DNA from: Pyrenopolyporus hunteri
Lineage: Eukaryota; Ascomycota; Sordariomycetes; Xylariales; Hypoxylaceae
Direction: 5' to 3'
Length of the DNA stretch: 64,000 nucleotides
NCBI GenBank assembly: GCA_902806595.1
Contig: CADCXC010000038.1
Coordinates: 372,001-436,000 of the forward strand
Numbering within the stretch: position 1 is the stretch's first letter; each line of letters opens with the position of its first letter. Position numbers and translations under genes: made by a program. Positions 21,089 through 32,473 of the stretch are shown piece by piece. The notes below the pieces were generated by a model. It was given only the letters and a program-made list of their open reading frames with translations, searched no databases and was not told the origin of the DNA.

Positions 21089-23848
21089 TCAGATCATGTT
21101 CCCATTAACACTGATCTCGAAGCCCTCGCCCTTCTGCTTCAGCGCCTTGGCCAGCATGAGCTCGCGCATCCAATCGATCCTCTCGTCGCGGCTGCGCACC
21201 GCGAAATGGTGCGTCTTCCCCGTGCCATTGACCGCGCCCTCGCACCCCGGCGGCGCACCCGCGCCCGCGCCCTGCGCCAGCGAGCCCGCAGCACCCGCAC
21301 CCGCACCCGCACCTCCTCCGTTCTGGCCCTGGCTCTCGCGCTTGCGCAGGCGGCCGGCGTACCCGAGGGCGCCTCCCCTGGCCCCGCTGGCGTCCTGGGG
21401 GATGAGCTGGAAGCTGAAGGCGGCGACGGAGTCGGAGTCGGCGGCGGAGGGGCTGCGGCCGTGGGCGCCCTTGGACCGCGAGATGCTCATGGCCTTGAAG
21501 GCGGCGTTGAGCTTGGAGCCCGTCGACAGCGACGAGCAGGCGATGGCGTAGTCGTCGATGTCGATGTACTCGAGCGCGCGGGAGCGCGACGACGACGCCG
21601 CGTCCCGGTGCAGCGCCAGACGCGTCCCCTTCAGCGTCGCGTACTGGTCGTGCCACTCGTGCCGCAGCATCCGCGTCTTGCGCTTCTTCACCGGGCCTTG
21701 GTAGGTGATGCCCTCGGCGTCCTTGACGAGGGGCGGGGACCGGAGGGCGGGCTGGAAGGAGGATGAGGATGATGATGAGGAGGGGAATGTGGATGTGGGG
21801 AGCGGCGCGACGGCTCGCTCGAAGGTTGTCCGCGAGGCGGGTGACCATGGGTATTGGGCGCGAGGAGGTGCCTGGAGGGGTTGCGGCGCCCGGGAGGGGA
21901 CCTTGGGGGGTGAAGAAGATTTAGGTGAGACGGAGGCTTGCGGGAACCGCGGCGTGATGCGGCCCATTGGCGAGGTGATGGTGTCCTCTTCGACGGGGGC
22001 CAGGGATGGCCGGCGAGAGGCGCGGGACTGGGATCGTGGGCCCTGGGCCGCGGTGCCCGCGCGGTAGTTCATGTCCGGCGGGACGGACTGCGAGGCGTCT
22101 CGGGCGACGGGGCCCAAGGGCACCGAGGTCAGCGGCACGTCCATGTCCGAGAAGGGTGTGCCGAAGCGGTAGGGGGCGTTCTGCAGTTCTGGCGATAGGG
22201 CCTCGGCCCTCTCCATCCGTTGCGGGTAGTGGTGGGGGGGTTGCGGCGTCTGGTTTGCGGCGGCTCGCAATTGTTGAGAGTGGCGTTGGGATTGCTGCAC
22301 CTGCGACTGCTGATTTTGTTGTTGTTGTTGCTGTTGTTGACGTTGGCCGGGGATGGCGAGCTTGGGCAGAGCACGCAGACCCTCGTGAGGTGTTCGCGAT
22401 ATGGCGGAGGCTTGTGGCAGGATCTCGAAGGGGGGCGTGGGCGGGACCTCGCTGGAGGCGGCAGCGTCGTCGGGATGCTGGTGCTGGAAGTCGAGGAACT
22501 GTCTGACGTTGTCCAGGGGGTCTCGTGTCTGAAGATTGCGTAGAGCGGCTTCCTGCAGATACTGGAAAGGGGGCATGCCGGGGCCTAGAACGTCCGAGGA
22601 GGCGACCACCGAGGGCACGGCATCAGACATGGGCCGCAGCGCCTCAGTGGACGACGGTCGGTTGAGGGCCGGTGCCGTCTCTGGGTTCCCTGGGTCTCCG
22701 GCCACCATGATGAAGCCGCCTTGGTCGAGGCTCACGAACGGGTGGTCCTTCTTGAAGGCCTCGATCTTCCGTTGCTGTCTCTTGTACTTGGAGCAGTTCT
22801 CCCCTTTCGAGCAGTGATGCGGCTTCGGCATCATTTGCTCGATTCCAACGATAGACACCGACTCCAATGGCGAGATGATATCTTCGTGGGCCGGCTTCTT
22901 CTTGGCCTGGCCTCGGTTTTGGCTCTTCGTACGCTTGAGGCTCCGGCTACGGTCGCGAGTATTTCCCTCATCCGGCTTTCGCTCTCTTCTCCGTTCCCTT
23001 CTCACCTCCCTGCTTTCTTCATCCTCAATCGGGGTGTCTAGCCTAGGCGAAGCCGCCGCAGCCTTGCTATCTCGTAGGACGTGGATCTCCTCCCATACCT
23101 TGGTCCGGACTCCGAAGGATTGGATGTTGAGTTCTTTCAGGTCCTCGAATTTCAACGTGATCAAGATAGCCCCGTTGATGTCGTTCTCGACGAACTTCTC
23201 AGCAATTGAGACTTCAATGCCGGCATTGAGCATCCATTGCGCCACCTTCTCCGGCGTCCACATCGACAAGTCGCCCGGGTCCAATTTCTCGTGCGTGAAT
23301 TGAAAGGGGCTGTTGCGGGAACGCGGCGGTGGCGGTTCGTAAGTTATATGAAACCGATGGTCCGCCTCGAACGGCTTCACCGTCTTCGGCGTTATCGGGG
23401 AGAGGCTAAGGGCTTCTTGGTATTCAAGCAAATTTGACGACGTCGCTGAGGCCCGGAACAGGTGCGGGCCTCTCGGTCCCTCGACCGGCTTCGAAGAGCT
23501 AAAGTCGAACGGGAACGCCTCGCGAGCCCTGCTCGACCTGGGCGTTTGTACCTCATCGTACGACGAGAGGGTTGTTATACTCGGTTGGCCCGACTAGGGA
23601 AGCAATTGTGTTAGCAGACCAAATTCGCGGCTAAACGGTATCATCGCGTGTAGTGAAGTTTGTAATCTTACCGAGTTTAAGCTTATCCGCGGCGAGTCTG
23701 GTGAGTCTTCTTCTATCTCGCTAACAATGTCATCGTCATCGTCTTCATCCCACTCGGTATCTACGATTTCGGTTGCTACCGAAGCCGGCCGCGGCTCGAG
23801 CCCTTTTAGACCGAAGAAAGGGTCGTGGAAATGGCTCTTTTGGCGCAT
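21089..23848 (-). CDS. SAM- and PH-domain protein, BOI1/BOI2-like without SH3
   Basis: Exon 1 is 23672-23848 (MRQKSHFHDPFFGLKG...) and exon 2 is 21089-23593, with a 78-nt intron (GTAAGA...CCCTAG) in phase 0. The product is about 893 residues. A SAM domain lies at about 170-232 (WTPEKVAQWMLNAGIEVS and GAILITLKFEDLKELNI). A PH domain lies at about 687-880 (GPVKKRKTRMLRHEWHDQY through HHFAVRSRDERIDWMRELM), interrupted by low-complexity Gly/Ala. Between them are Arg/Lys-rich sequence, a HCSKGENCSKYKRQQRKIE block with two close Cys residues, a polyGln run (about 475-500) and long Pro/Ser-rich disorder. Yeast Boi1/2 combine SH3, SAM and PH domains and link polarity signalling to exocytosis at growth sites; no SH3 is seen here. 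A role in polarised growth is inferred. An acidic exon 1 (DTEWDEDDDDDIVSE) adds to the disorder. Confidence 0.87.
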
Positions 23849-25372
23849 TTCTCTATGCGATCGCTCGCCTATGCGGAACGATTGCGTATTCTACGGCGAC
23901 GAGGGTTAGTCATTGTTATTGCTGCTTGGAAATACCGAGCGAAAATCCGGGGTAGACGGCCACCACTACCGAATACTAATAAGCTTACCATTTTGGAAAT
24001 ATTATAAAAGGGAAAAATGCAAAAAATGCGCTTTTTGGTATCGGTGCCGTCGCCGGCCTTAGTATTATTCTCTTCCTCTCCGTCTAAACCAAAGGGGGTA
24101 TACGAGATATGCGAAGACTAAAAGGAAAAATGAACTCGCTACGGGTAGTCGAGGGACAGGTTTGACGTCGCAAAGGAGAGAAGAGAGGACTAAAGTATAG
24201 CGCGGGAGTCTGCGGAACGGTATATGTATGGGGGTATATTATCATAGTATAGCCCCCCAGAGAGCACCTATGCATGAGGAGATGTGATACGCTGTGATAA
24301 TGGGGATCCTGCTACGACGTGATTTGCTTCTCGGGCCTTCATACGGCAGGGCCAGTAAAAACTTCCAGTACCTAGTTGTTGGAACGGAGGGTCACCGACC
24401 CAGAACCGCCTATTACAGCGCCTTTCTGCTGCCCCTAATAATAGCACCGCACGGTCTGCGTTGTGAAGCCCCAAATCCCACGAAGCCCGGAATGGTCCCC
24501 CACCGAATGCCCAGCGTTAAGCAGCCCGAAAGCTGAGGGCTGGTTGGACAGGACGGAGGAGGTGTGCCAGGGAATAACTGGGGATGTCTAAAGCCCGCCT
24601 AGAATTATCATTGGTCACAATTCTCCTCTACGACCCCGGCACTGTCGCCTGCTAAGCGCCCAGTTAGCCTAAGCACGGATGAACAAGGGGTGGGCGTTGT
24701 CCTTGTCCGCTCCAATTCGAACCCGATTAGGCATCGCCTCAATAGCAACCGTTAGCAAAAGTGGCGCGCCCCAGAGTCCCGAACCACTGCACGGAGGGAC
24801 CAACATCTATTTGGGTAACTTCATCGCCCATTAGGAGGACCTCGAATAGCGCCTTCGCGGCACAAAGGTCATACATAATGGGGTTGTTGGGCGCTCCCTT
24901 ACAGTCGGTGCCATGCGAAGATCAAATTCACATCTCGATCTCTACTCCGCAATAAGCTGTGCGATGTAGCAATAGGCAGTCTATATGTAGGTACTACTGC
25001 GGCATCCGTGCGACGGGAGGAGGAGCTTCGCGCTACTGCATAACTGCGTCGATTCCATCAAATCCCGACGTTTTTCTTGATCTGCTACTACGTCCCATAG
25101 TACGCCGCCGAAGCGGTCAGAGGTGAGGGTCACTTCTGTCGTCTCGAACCCTGCGAAGCCGGCCTATACGTAGGCAGGTAGGTAGGCAGTGAGGAGACTG
25201 GCGGATCAACTTGTTCAATTGATGATCCAAGCCAGGATATGATAACCCAGTCGAACGATGACTGACATCGTTGGGCACGAGTATTAGCTTCCTCGATAAG
25301 CGTCGGCGGTATTAGGCCCCTCATCGAGTCGGTCTGCAGTGCGCGAGTTTGCGCTCTGCATTCCGTGCTCTT

Positions 25373-25396
25373 TGCGCTCTGCGCTCTGCGCTCTGC
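25373..25396 (+). repeat. GCGCTCT heptamer tandem repeat
   Basis: Three copies of GCGCTCT, followed by a repeated ACATGCTAGTA word (25397-25422). It lies in the gene-free stretch. Confidence 0.7.
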
Positions 25397-27920
25397 ACAT
25401 GCTAGTACATACACATGCTAGTAAGAGGCAGCACAACAATGGTCCACTACCCGGCCCAGGTCGGGTAGGCGTACGGGCAGAGAGGAATCCCACTCCGAGC
25501 CAGGGGTCTCTGCCGTAGTTACTCCACTGGGCATGTGCAAGAGATTGCTTTTCAAAGCTAGGGTCTCCGTGGCTGCTACCAAGCGGTAACCATGCCTATC
25601 TCTCTACATGTATCCTATCTCTCAACGTACTATACATATCATTAGTATGCAGGTAGGTATCTATCCCAACTCGAACCCCTCTTCTGTGGCACGTTGCAAA
25701 ACGACGGGATTGGTGTCTCCAAACCACGAGGTCTTATTAAACCATGAGCTAAGGGAAGAGCCAAATCGGAAAAACTAGGCTTCCCCTCACCAATAGCGGG
25801 AGATCGTGAAGCCAATGACGGACCTTAGGATGTTCCCAAAGAGGTGGTAGTCATTTCTGACAGAACGGAAAAGTAAAAGTGTGTACGTATGTACGATATG
25901 AGTCCTCCCTAGATTTAGACACTATCGTCATGTCAAGACCTGGAGCGGTCCGGCCTGTTAGTTAGTTCAACGGGATCTATCCAATCTTCGAATTCGGCGC
26001 GTCCGTCACCGGCGTCGAAGGAACAAGTTTTCGAACGTTCCACGGTCCCTTGCGACTGATCCACCTTCGACTTGGTACCCAATGATGACATATCGTGAAG
26101 GTCTGCATGACCTGGTTCCGGACACATGACGACCGAAGACCAGAGGTTCTAGGTACGTGGATGGGCCCGAGTCCCACGAACAGCATAGGCGAGGTGAGTA
26201 AATGCAGAAAAAGCAATGTTTCATATGTTCTCCATTTTCTTCTCCATTCGGTGGACTTCGCAAAAGAGAGAGAGAAAAAAAAAAGTGGTTTCTCAATTTT
26301 CCGGTACCGATTATGACGAGGACCAAGCCACGTAAGACTAGTTAGGTTGTTAGGAAAAAGCTCAATATCCCTCTTGATACTACCGGTTCAACGACCAAGG
26401 AACGAATGAGGCAATTAGTTGGCTGGGTAAACTCGAACCTCCACGAACGGGCATGTGGCGGGGGTCGCACTCGTCCTGCGAGCTCTGCATAGAAGCAGCA
26501 GGTTCCCGCATACGGTCTGCAGCTTAGAGTTGTGCCCGTCTGCTCCCCGCGAAGCGAGTTCGTGTGTACATTGCTACCCTAGGGTTACTCGGCACAACTT
26601 TTGGTATACTGCACCGAGGGTTGGTTGGTGATGATTTCGTTATTGATAAAGCCAATGCAAGATCGTCAACAAACTAAACGGGCCATCAAGGAAGCAAACT
26701 GAGATCTAAGACATCCCGATCTCCCCGTCAGCCAGGGGCTAGTAATTGGCATAGTTTACGAAGCCGGTGACCGGCAGAGATTGTACTGTCCGTGTCGTAT
26801 GTAGGTATGTAGTTGACTTATGCGGTGATCTTCCTGTCTCCGCCACCGTCATATAGCATTGAGACGCAGCAACTACCTGCCATTGCTTTCCTATCACAAG
26901 CTTGGGCATTGTAGTTCCTGATCCACATTGGGTTTGTCTTGATTCACTTGGGGGCGCTGTGAGCATGGGCACACCCGATTATATCCGACTTAAACGGCCT
27001 CCCGAGCTCTAGGAAATGGAGAATTTATTCGAGAGGCGGGCCGTCATATCTCAATCCTGAAGGAGCTGTATACCACGCTGACCTGTGTCTAGGTACCTAT
27101 CCTATCCTAGTGGGCCTGGGCAGCCTCGGAATCCATTATTGCGAGCATCAACTTTTTTTGATTCGGGGAATTTACGTTGGTAATGGGGTTGTTTCCGTGG
27201 TGATAAAAGAGGTCACCCCCCGACTTAAGCGAAGTTGGTTCTAGGGTGCCGGGCCCAATCGCATGCCGAGAATGAGCATTTGGGAGCCATCACATGAGTA
27301 TTCCTCAATGCGAGTCCCGTCCCCTAGTGGATGGCCGATTCTCCTTTGCCCCGACCGAAATGGCTCCTCGTGATGGAAGGAAGATCTGAACTTATCCTCA
27401 GATGCCATCTAGAGGCTCTAATTTGTCCCGTCGAGGCTTTTTCAATTTTGCCGTGAAGAGAATCCCGGCCGGCGAGCAAGCGAATAAGGGTTGGACAGGG
27501 AGAGATTTCGCGCGAATGCATGTAATCTCACTCGAACTGGGGGCCTTGACCCTTGAACGCAGCTAGAGCACAGACTACACATGTAAGTACGTAGCATATA
27601 GGAGCCAACCTAGTTCTTAAAGACGATTAGCAGATCGTGAACAGTTCAATAAGCGGTAAGTAGTTCGATTTAGTGTTAGTCCGATGCCCGCAAAGGATAT
27701 GAAGGGCACAAAAAAGCATGGTATCACAGCGGAGACTGTTCCCATCGTAAGCAGACGGATGATGGACCGGGACGCGACAGCTTGGCTGCCGGGTGCGAGT
27801 TTGCTTTTATGATGATTTGCATCAATTACATCTCTCGACAGGGTTGCCAATGACGGAAGAGCACATGCGGACTTGGTTGTTTCTGCCGTGCGCGCGACCC
27901 ACGGGGTGAGCTGAGATGCA

Positions 27921-28003
27921 TACCTACCTACCTACCTACCTACGTTGCCTGTGGCCATTCATCACACATCATATACGGGCATACTATGTAGGTAGGTAGG
28001 TAT
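27921..28003. repeat. TACC run and facing TAGG run
   Basis: A run of ACCT/TACC tetramers (27921-27943) is followed about 45 bp later by the complementary GTAGGTAGGTAGG run (27988-28003). The pair could form a stem in single-stranded form. Confidence 0.7.
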
Positions 28004-28950
28004 TGTACATCGCATTGGGTGCCATATGTATAGGTAATGAGTGCATACGTACGTATCTCCATTGTTCTTGTCGCAATCTCCCAATGCCAATCAACATCAC
28101 GTACATATATTTGATATCGATACCTAAGAACCAACCCCCTATTACGTACTTTGGTAGATATTTATCAATAGGACAACCTTTCTCTGTACAACGCATACAG
28201 TAGCATAGCATATATTAAAGTAACAGTTAGCCAGACTTTGCGATCATAAGGAGAGCGTACCGCATGGCATGTTCTCCCATAAAAGAAAATCCGGAGAAGA
28301 AGAAAGGGGGGGAAAAGAAAAGAGAAGATTAACAAACAACATATCGAGGTGCATAGTAAGACAACTTCGCCGTCTCGATTCCGCTACGGGCTACGATCTC
28401 GGGATCGTCCGCGGTACGTTGTTGGTAAGCAACGGCCTCAGTCTGGCTTGACGAGGCTTGACAAGTACTGATGGGAGAGACGGAAGAGTTGCATGGGGGC
28501 TAATCTCGCGATCGCTGCCATGGACGAGGGTAAAGAAAGCACAAGCTAAAAAAGCACAAGCTGAGTAGCCTAAAATCGACGATTGTTATTAGCAAGAGAG
28601 CTGGATTAGCCCCCCCTTTCCTTTAGCCCCCTTTCCTCAGAGCGTGGTAGGAAAAGAAACCAAATTAGCCCAGATTGACAGAAAAAAAGAATACGGGCTA
28701 AATCAAAAATAGAATAATTATTGATTTTTAGCTTAGGGATGTACTTAGGTACCTAGGTAAGTATGTAGGTCGGCTGTAGGTCGGTTGTAGGTCGCGCATG
28801 TAGGTCAAAGCAAACGAGTACGACCAGCGTCCTTTAGCGCCCGCCATGCATTTTGCATGTAAAAATTTGTATTGTAGCTCGAACTCAACCCGGGTTAAGT
28901 TTTGGCGTGCTAAGTCAAGGCCGTAATGTGGGATAATAATAGAAATTTGG

Positions 28951-29002
28951 CCAAATTAGCTCAAATTAGCCCGGATTATCCCAGATTAGCCCAGATTAGC
29001 CC
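28951..29002 (+). repeat. Ten-base minisatellite (CCAGATTAGC)
   Basis: Five consecutive units with an exact 10-bp period: CCAAATTAGC, TCAAATTAGC, CCGGATTATC, CCAGATTAGC, CCAGATTAGC. Single related words (GGATTAGCCC, AAATTAGCCCAGATT) occur 300-350 bp upstream (near 28603 and 28664). Confidence 0.85.
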
Positions 29003-30974
29003 ATCGCGAATTCATGTCGGGTGATCTTCATCCAACAGCCGGCTCCTGTGCGAATCCGGTAAAGCCACTATCCAGCCCCCCTCCCACCCCCCCAGCTTCT
29101 CATGGCTTACGGGGGGTGCATGGACCACCGCTTGATTTATGATAACAAACTGATTAATACTAATTTGGCACTGATTATCGCCGATAAGCGTAATCATGGG
29201 GAAAGCTCCCCCTCCCCTCTCCACTCCCATCTAAGGCTAGGCTGCTGACCTCATCTGGAAGAAATGGAAAGGGGTCCTTGTTGCCGTTTCTTGGCGGGCC
29301 GGGGACCCATGAGATTTTGCATATCGACCCCACTAGATCCACTATCGACGCTAATGGGAGCTTGCCGCCTTCGAATTGAGATTGGCTAAAATACTGCCCT
29401 CCATCAAGAATTAATTCCGGCCGAGCAGGGACTAGCTTCCGAGCTCGAGCCAATCCGCTGCGCGAACCCTTACTTTGTCACATCAACTAAGATTTCGGCT
29501 AAGCCCGCTACTGGCGCCAACTCTCTGCAACCCTCGAATCAGCGAACCCAGCTAACCTTCGCTTCCCAACTTTCCTTGTAAGCACCCATCACCACTTTGA
29601 CCAACATGCGTGATTGATTGGCGCTTCCTCGGAAACATCTCATATTTCGAAATATTCACCGGTGCCACAGCAACGTCGAGCTTGGCTGGGGACAAGCCAG
29701 CCACGAGCATGTCTTCTCCATGCCGAAGTGGATTGCAATTTAAAAAAGAAAGAGAAGAAGAAGACGACGAAGAAGAAAAAAACCCCGAGCACCTATTGGG
29801 AAATCCACGCCCTTTCGTCCCTCGGTTGCGAAGGAAGGGGGGGTTCTAGAGTCGGGGCGAACGACCCTAGACCCGACTTCGTCGTTATTCCGTTACGCCT
29901 AAGGGCTATCTAAGAGACCGGTCCTCGTGGCCCTTGTGGCCCGAACGGCCACTGGTTTGCACCGACAGCCAATCCTACGCGTTTACTCAGAGGCTCGCCG
30001 TTCATTGGTGGGTAGCAATGGCTCCTAAAGGACGCCTAAGAGATAGGACAGTAGTGCCATACGAGTGCTACCAAGTCACGTTTCTCCTTCCCCGAAAAGC
30101 AAAGAGGGCAGAAGCTCGCAATCGAGGGCCTGTCTCCGAGTTCGCGAAATCCGGCCTAGTTTATTGATGAGCAGCTTACATACCCTAGGTAGGTATTTTT
30201 CTTTCTCCAGACCAACGCTTCTCCACCCGGCGATATGTTACCCAGATGCGGTAATGAGCTAGGTATCGCACAATACTTGCCTACTACCATGTATGGGCCT
30301 AGGGAACACGTACAACATACACGATACAATACAAATTCTGCCGGGGAAATCTACCTACATTCCTAGGTACCACGTACTACCTTCGGTACCTACCTCTCTA
30401 CGCACACCACGCGTACCTATCTACGTACAACGTAGTATGCAATATACGTAGATGCGGATGGATTTGGGTTCTCCATGCTGCATACATGTATGCAACCTGA
30501 TAGCAGAGCAATCTATGATTATCGGTCAGCCCATGCAGCGTAACCACACCATCCGTGCTCCAATGGTCAATGCGCGAGGGCAATCGGCACGCTGCCATGG
30601 CTCCTTGCATTGGTAGCTACATACCTACCTAGGTATCTACACGCCTACGTGCTTGGGTACTTCGTACGCGTTAGTCACTTTCTTTTTCGTCTCTCGAAGT
30701 GTCGACACCTGGCACTCATCCTGCTCGACGTCCTGTTGTTCCCAAAGGTCCACCAACTACACGTGGGGTTTCTCTCTCGTGGTTCTTCTCACACAGCATG
30801 TCTATCATCAACGTGGAGAGCCCAGCGAGCAGGGCGTCACAACCCCGAGACAGGGTTCCCAACTATTATTCTCGGCTGGGAAAGGCTGGGCGGTGGCATG
30901 ACGCAGCTCCTCGAGAAAGAATAGCCTCTCCTTCTTTTGCGCGTGGGCAGCACAATCCGCGCCCCCTCACCCAA

Positions 30975-31014
30975 CTCGCTCACTCGCTCACTCGCTCACT
31001 CGCTCACCCGCTCA
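30975..31014 (+). repeat. CTCGCTCA octamer tandem repeat
   Basis: Four exact copies of CTCGCTCA and a fifth with one change (CCCGCTCA), about 1.5 kb upstream of the regulator gene. Confidence 0.85.
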
Positions 31015-31530
31015 CCCTCTATTTCTGTGCCTCTTCTCGACCCGATCGACGCTAATAAATCCCTGCGGCTTTCAATAAACTCAGCGACCCCGGCCTGCCA
31101 GGGCTTGCTTACGGCAAGGGTTGGTACAGGGCTGGCAAGGTCACACACTCACGCACAATTAGAAAATCTGCAAGTGCTTGGCCGGCTGGGTGGTCGTTCT
31201 ATGTATTGTTATGTGGGTGGTTGTCCAAGAAGACCCCATGTCTTCTTCTTTTTTTTTTTTTCCCTCTCCCCTCCGGGCCCCGTACTGCGGTACTCTGGTG
31301 CTCTGCGTGTGCGTGGGTGGGGGAATGAATGCATCACGGTGGGCCGGACTTTCGAAGAGGGTCGTCCCAGTGGCTGTCGTTCCAATGGCCGTTCTAATGG
31401 CCGACAAGCCACGTATGGGAACTTCCTCTTTTAGTCGCTCAACGTCGCCTACTATCCTACCAAACAATCCCTGCCGCTTCTTGCAGCCTGCCGTCTTCCG
31501 CCCAGTGTCACCGAGTGGTACTGCTCCCCT

Positions 31531-31555
31531 TGTATCCCTTGTATCCCTTGTATTG
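31531..31555 (+). repeat. TGTATCCCT nonamer repeat
   Basis: Nearly three copies of TGTATCCCT in the upstream region of the regulator. A simple repeat. Confidence 0.65.
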
Positions 31556-32473
31556 TACCCGTTCTCGGGCAGGGTGGTTGGTCCAGGTGGTCGAGGGTTA
31601 CCCACCATCAGCCGGGTGACTCGACCACGGTCCCATCCAACCGGCCACGCTCATTGGCATCCGCAAGCGCATATCCGGCTCAAGTCACCACGTCCTACCC
31701 CAAAGTGGGCTAATTTGCATATGTGGTGGCCTGCACCGACCAGTAATTAGGCCGCGAATTCTATGGGTTAAAATAAGAATTACCCCAAATTGCGTTTGTT
31801 GCTATTTTTGAACACGGCCATCGACGCTACACCAAGTTCGCGATGCAGCTAACTAGGAGAGAGTGGTGGCCAGAGAAGGACGAGGGCCACGATATAAGTC
31901 ATTCGCACCTCCAATCCAGAAGAAGCTTTTCTTCCCCCTTCGAGAGGTAGAGTTGTTGAAGGGTTAAAAGATCCAAGTGTCGTTCCAGTTCCTCCTAATT
32001 AGTTTCCTCTCTCTCTTCCCCCCTTTCCTCTCTTCTTCCTTAACCCTCGTCTCCTCTCCCATAAACGTCCTTATCCCGCTAAACTCGACTAACGTGAAAG
32101 GCAAGCTGGTACTTGCTCGGATCCGACCATTCATTCGACGAGAAAGAAAAATAATACTAATTTTGACGATTTCCGACAAATTGACTCGGCGTGCCGGTCT
32201 TATCTCCACCTTGCGGATTATTATTCACCGGGCACGAGAACTCGAGCATTGAGCGTTTTTGGGGAATTACTGGATTACTGGATCACCGGCTTCGAGGCGC
32301 ACACCTCTAGGCAGACCCTAGCAAGCTCGAACCTGGACCTAGAACTAGGGCCCCTGGCTTCCCCTGGTCTCCTCCCGCTTTCGCTCGGCTTGCGAACCAG
32401 CATACAAGCCCCCACCACTACCACCACTACCACCACCACCACCTCGACGCAGGTACCTAACATAAAGATACAA

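Larger units (their letters stand above)
23849..32473. other. 8.6-kb gene-free stretch upstream of the PRO1-type regulator
   Basis: No frame on either strand shows coding character beyond about 190 codons, and I recognise no transposase, reverse transcriptase or tRNA. Base composition is not strongly AT-biased, so extensive RIP decay is not obvious. It contains short tandem repeats (25373-25396, 27921-27943, 28951-29002, 30975-31014, 31531-31555) and many TACCTAGGTA-type motifs. The end near 23849 should hold the SAM-PH promoter and the end near 32473 the promoter and leader of the regulator. Long upstream regions are common for fungal developmental regulators, so distant control elements or a non-coding transcript are possible; this is inference. 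Confidence 0.5.

Noticed and set aside
21077..21766. Long plus-strand frame of 229 codons opposite the SAM-PH gene
   Set aside because: It mirrors the PH-domain coding exon and has the Arg/Ala/Gly bias of a GC-rich antisense frame.
24701..24735. Minus-strand tRNA B box (GGGTTCGAATTGG)
   Set aside because: The flanking bases do not pair as a T stem and no A box or acceptor stem is found at the right distance.
24294..26326. Degraded transposon or secreted effector genes
   Set aside because: No transposase or reverse-transcriptase motif, and no signal-peptide-bearing Cys-rich frame with plausible splice sites was found.
27921..28003. CRISPR-like or inverted-repeat transposon ends
   Set aside because: The TACC and TAGG runs are simple tetramer repeats; there are no spacers, target duplications or transposase frame.
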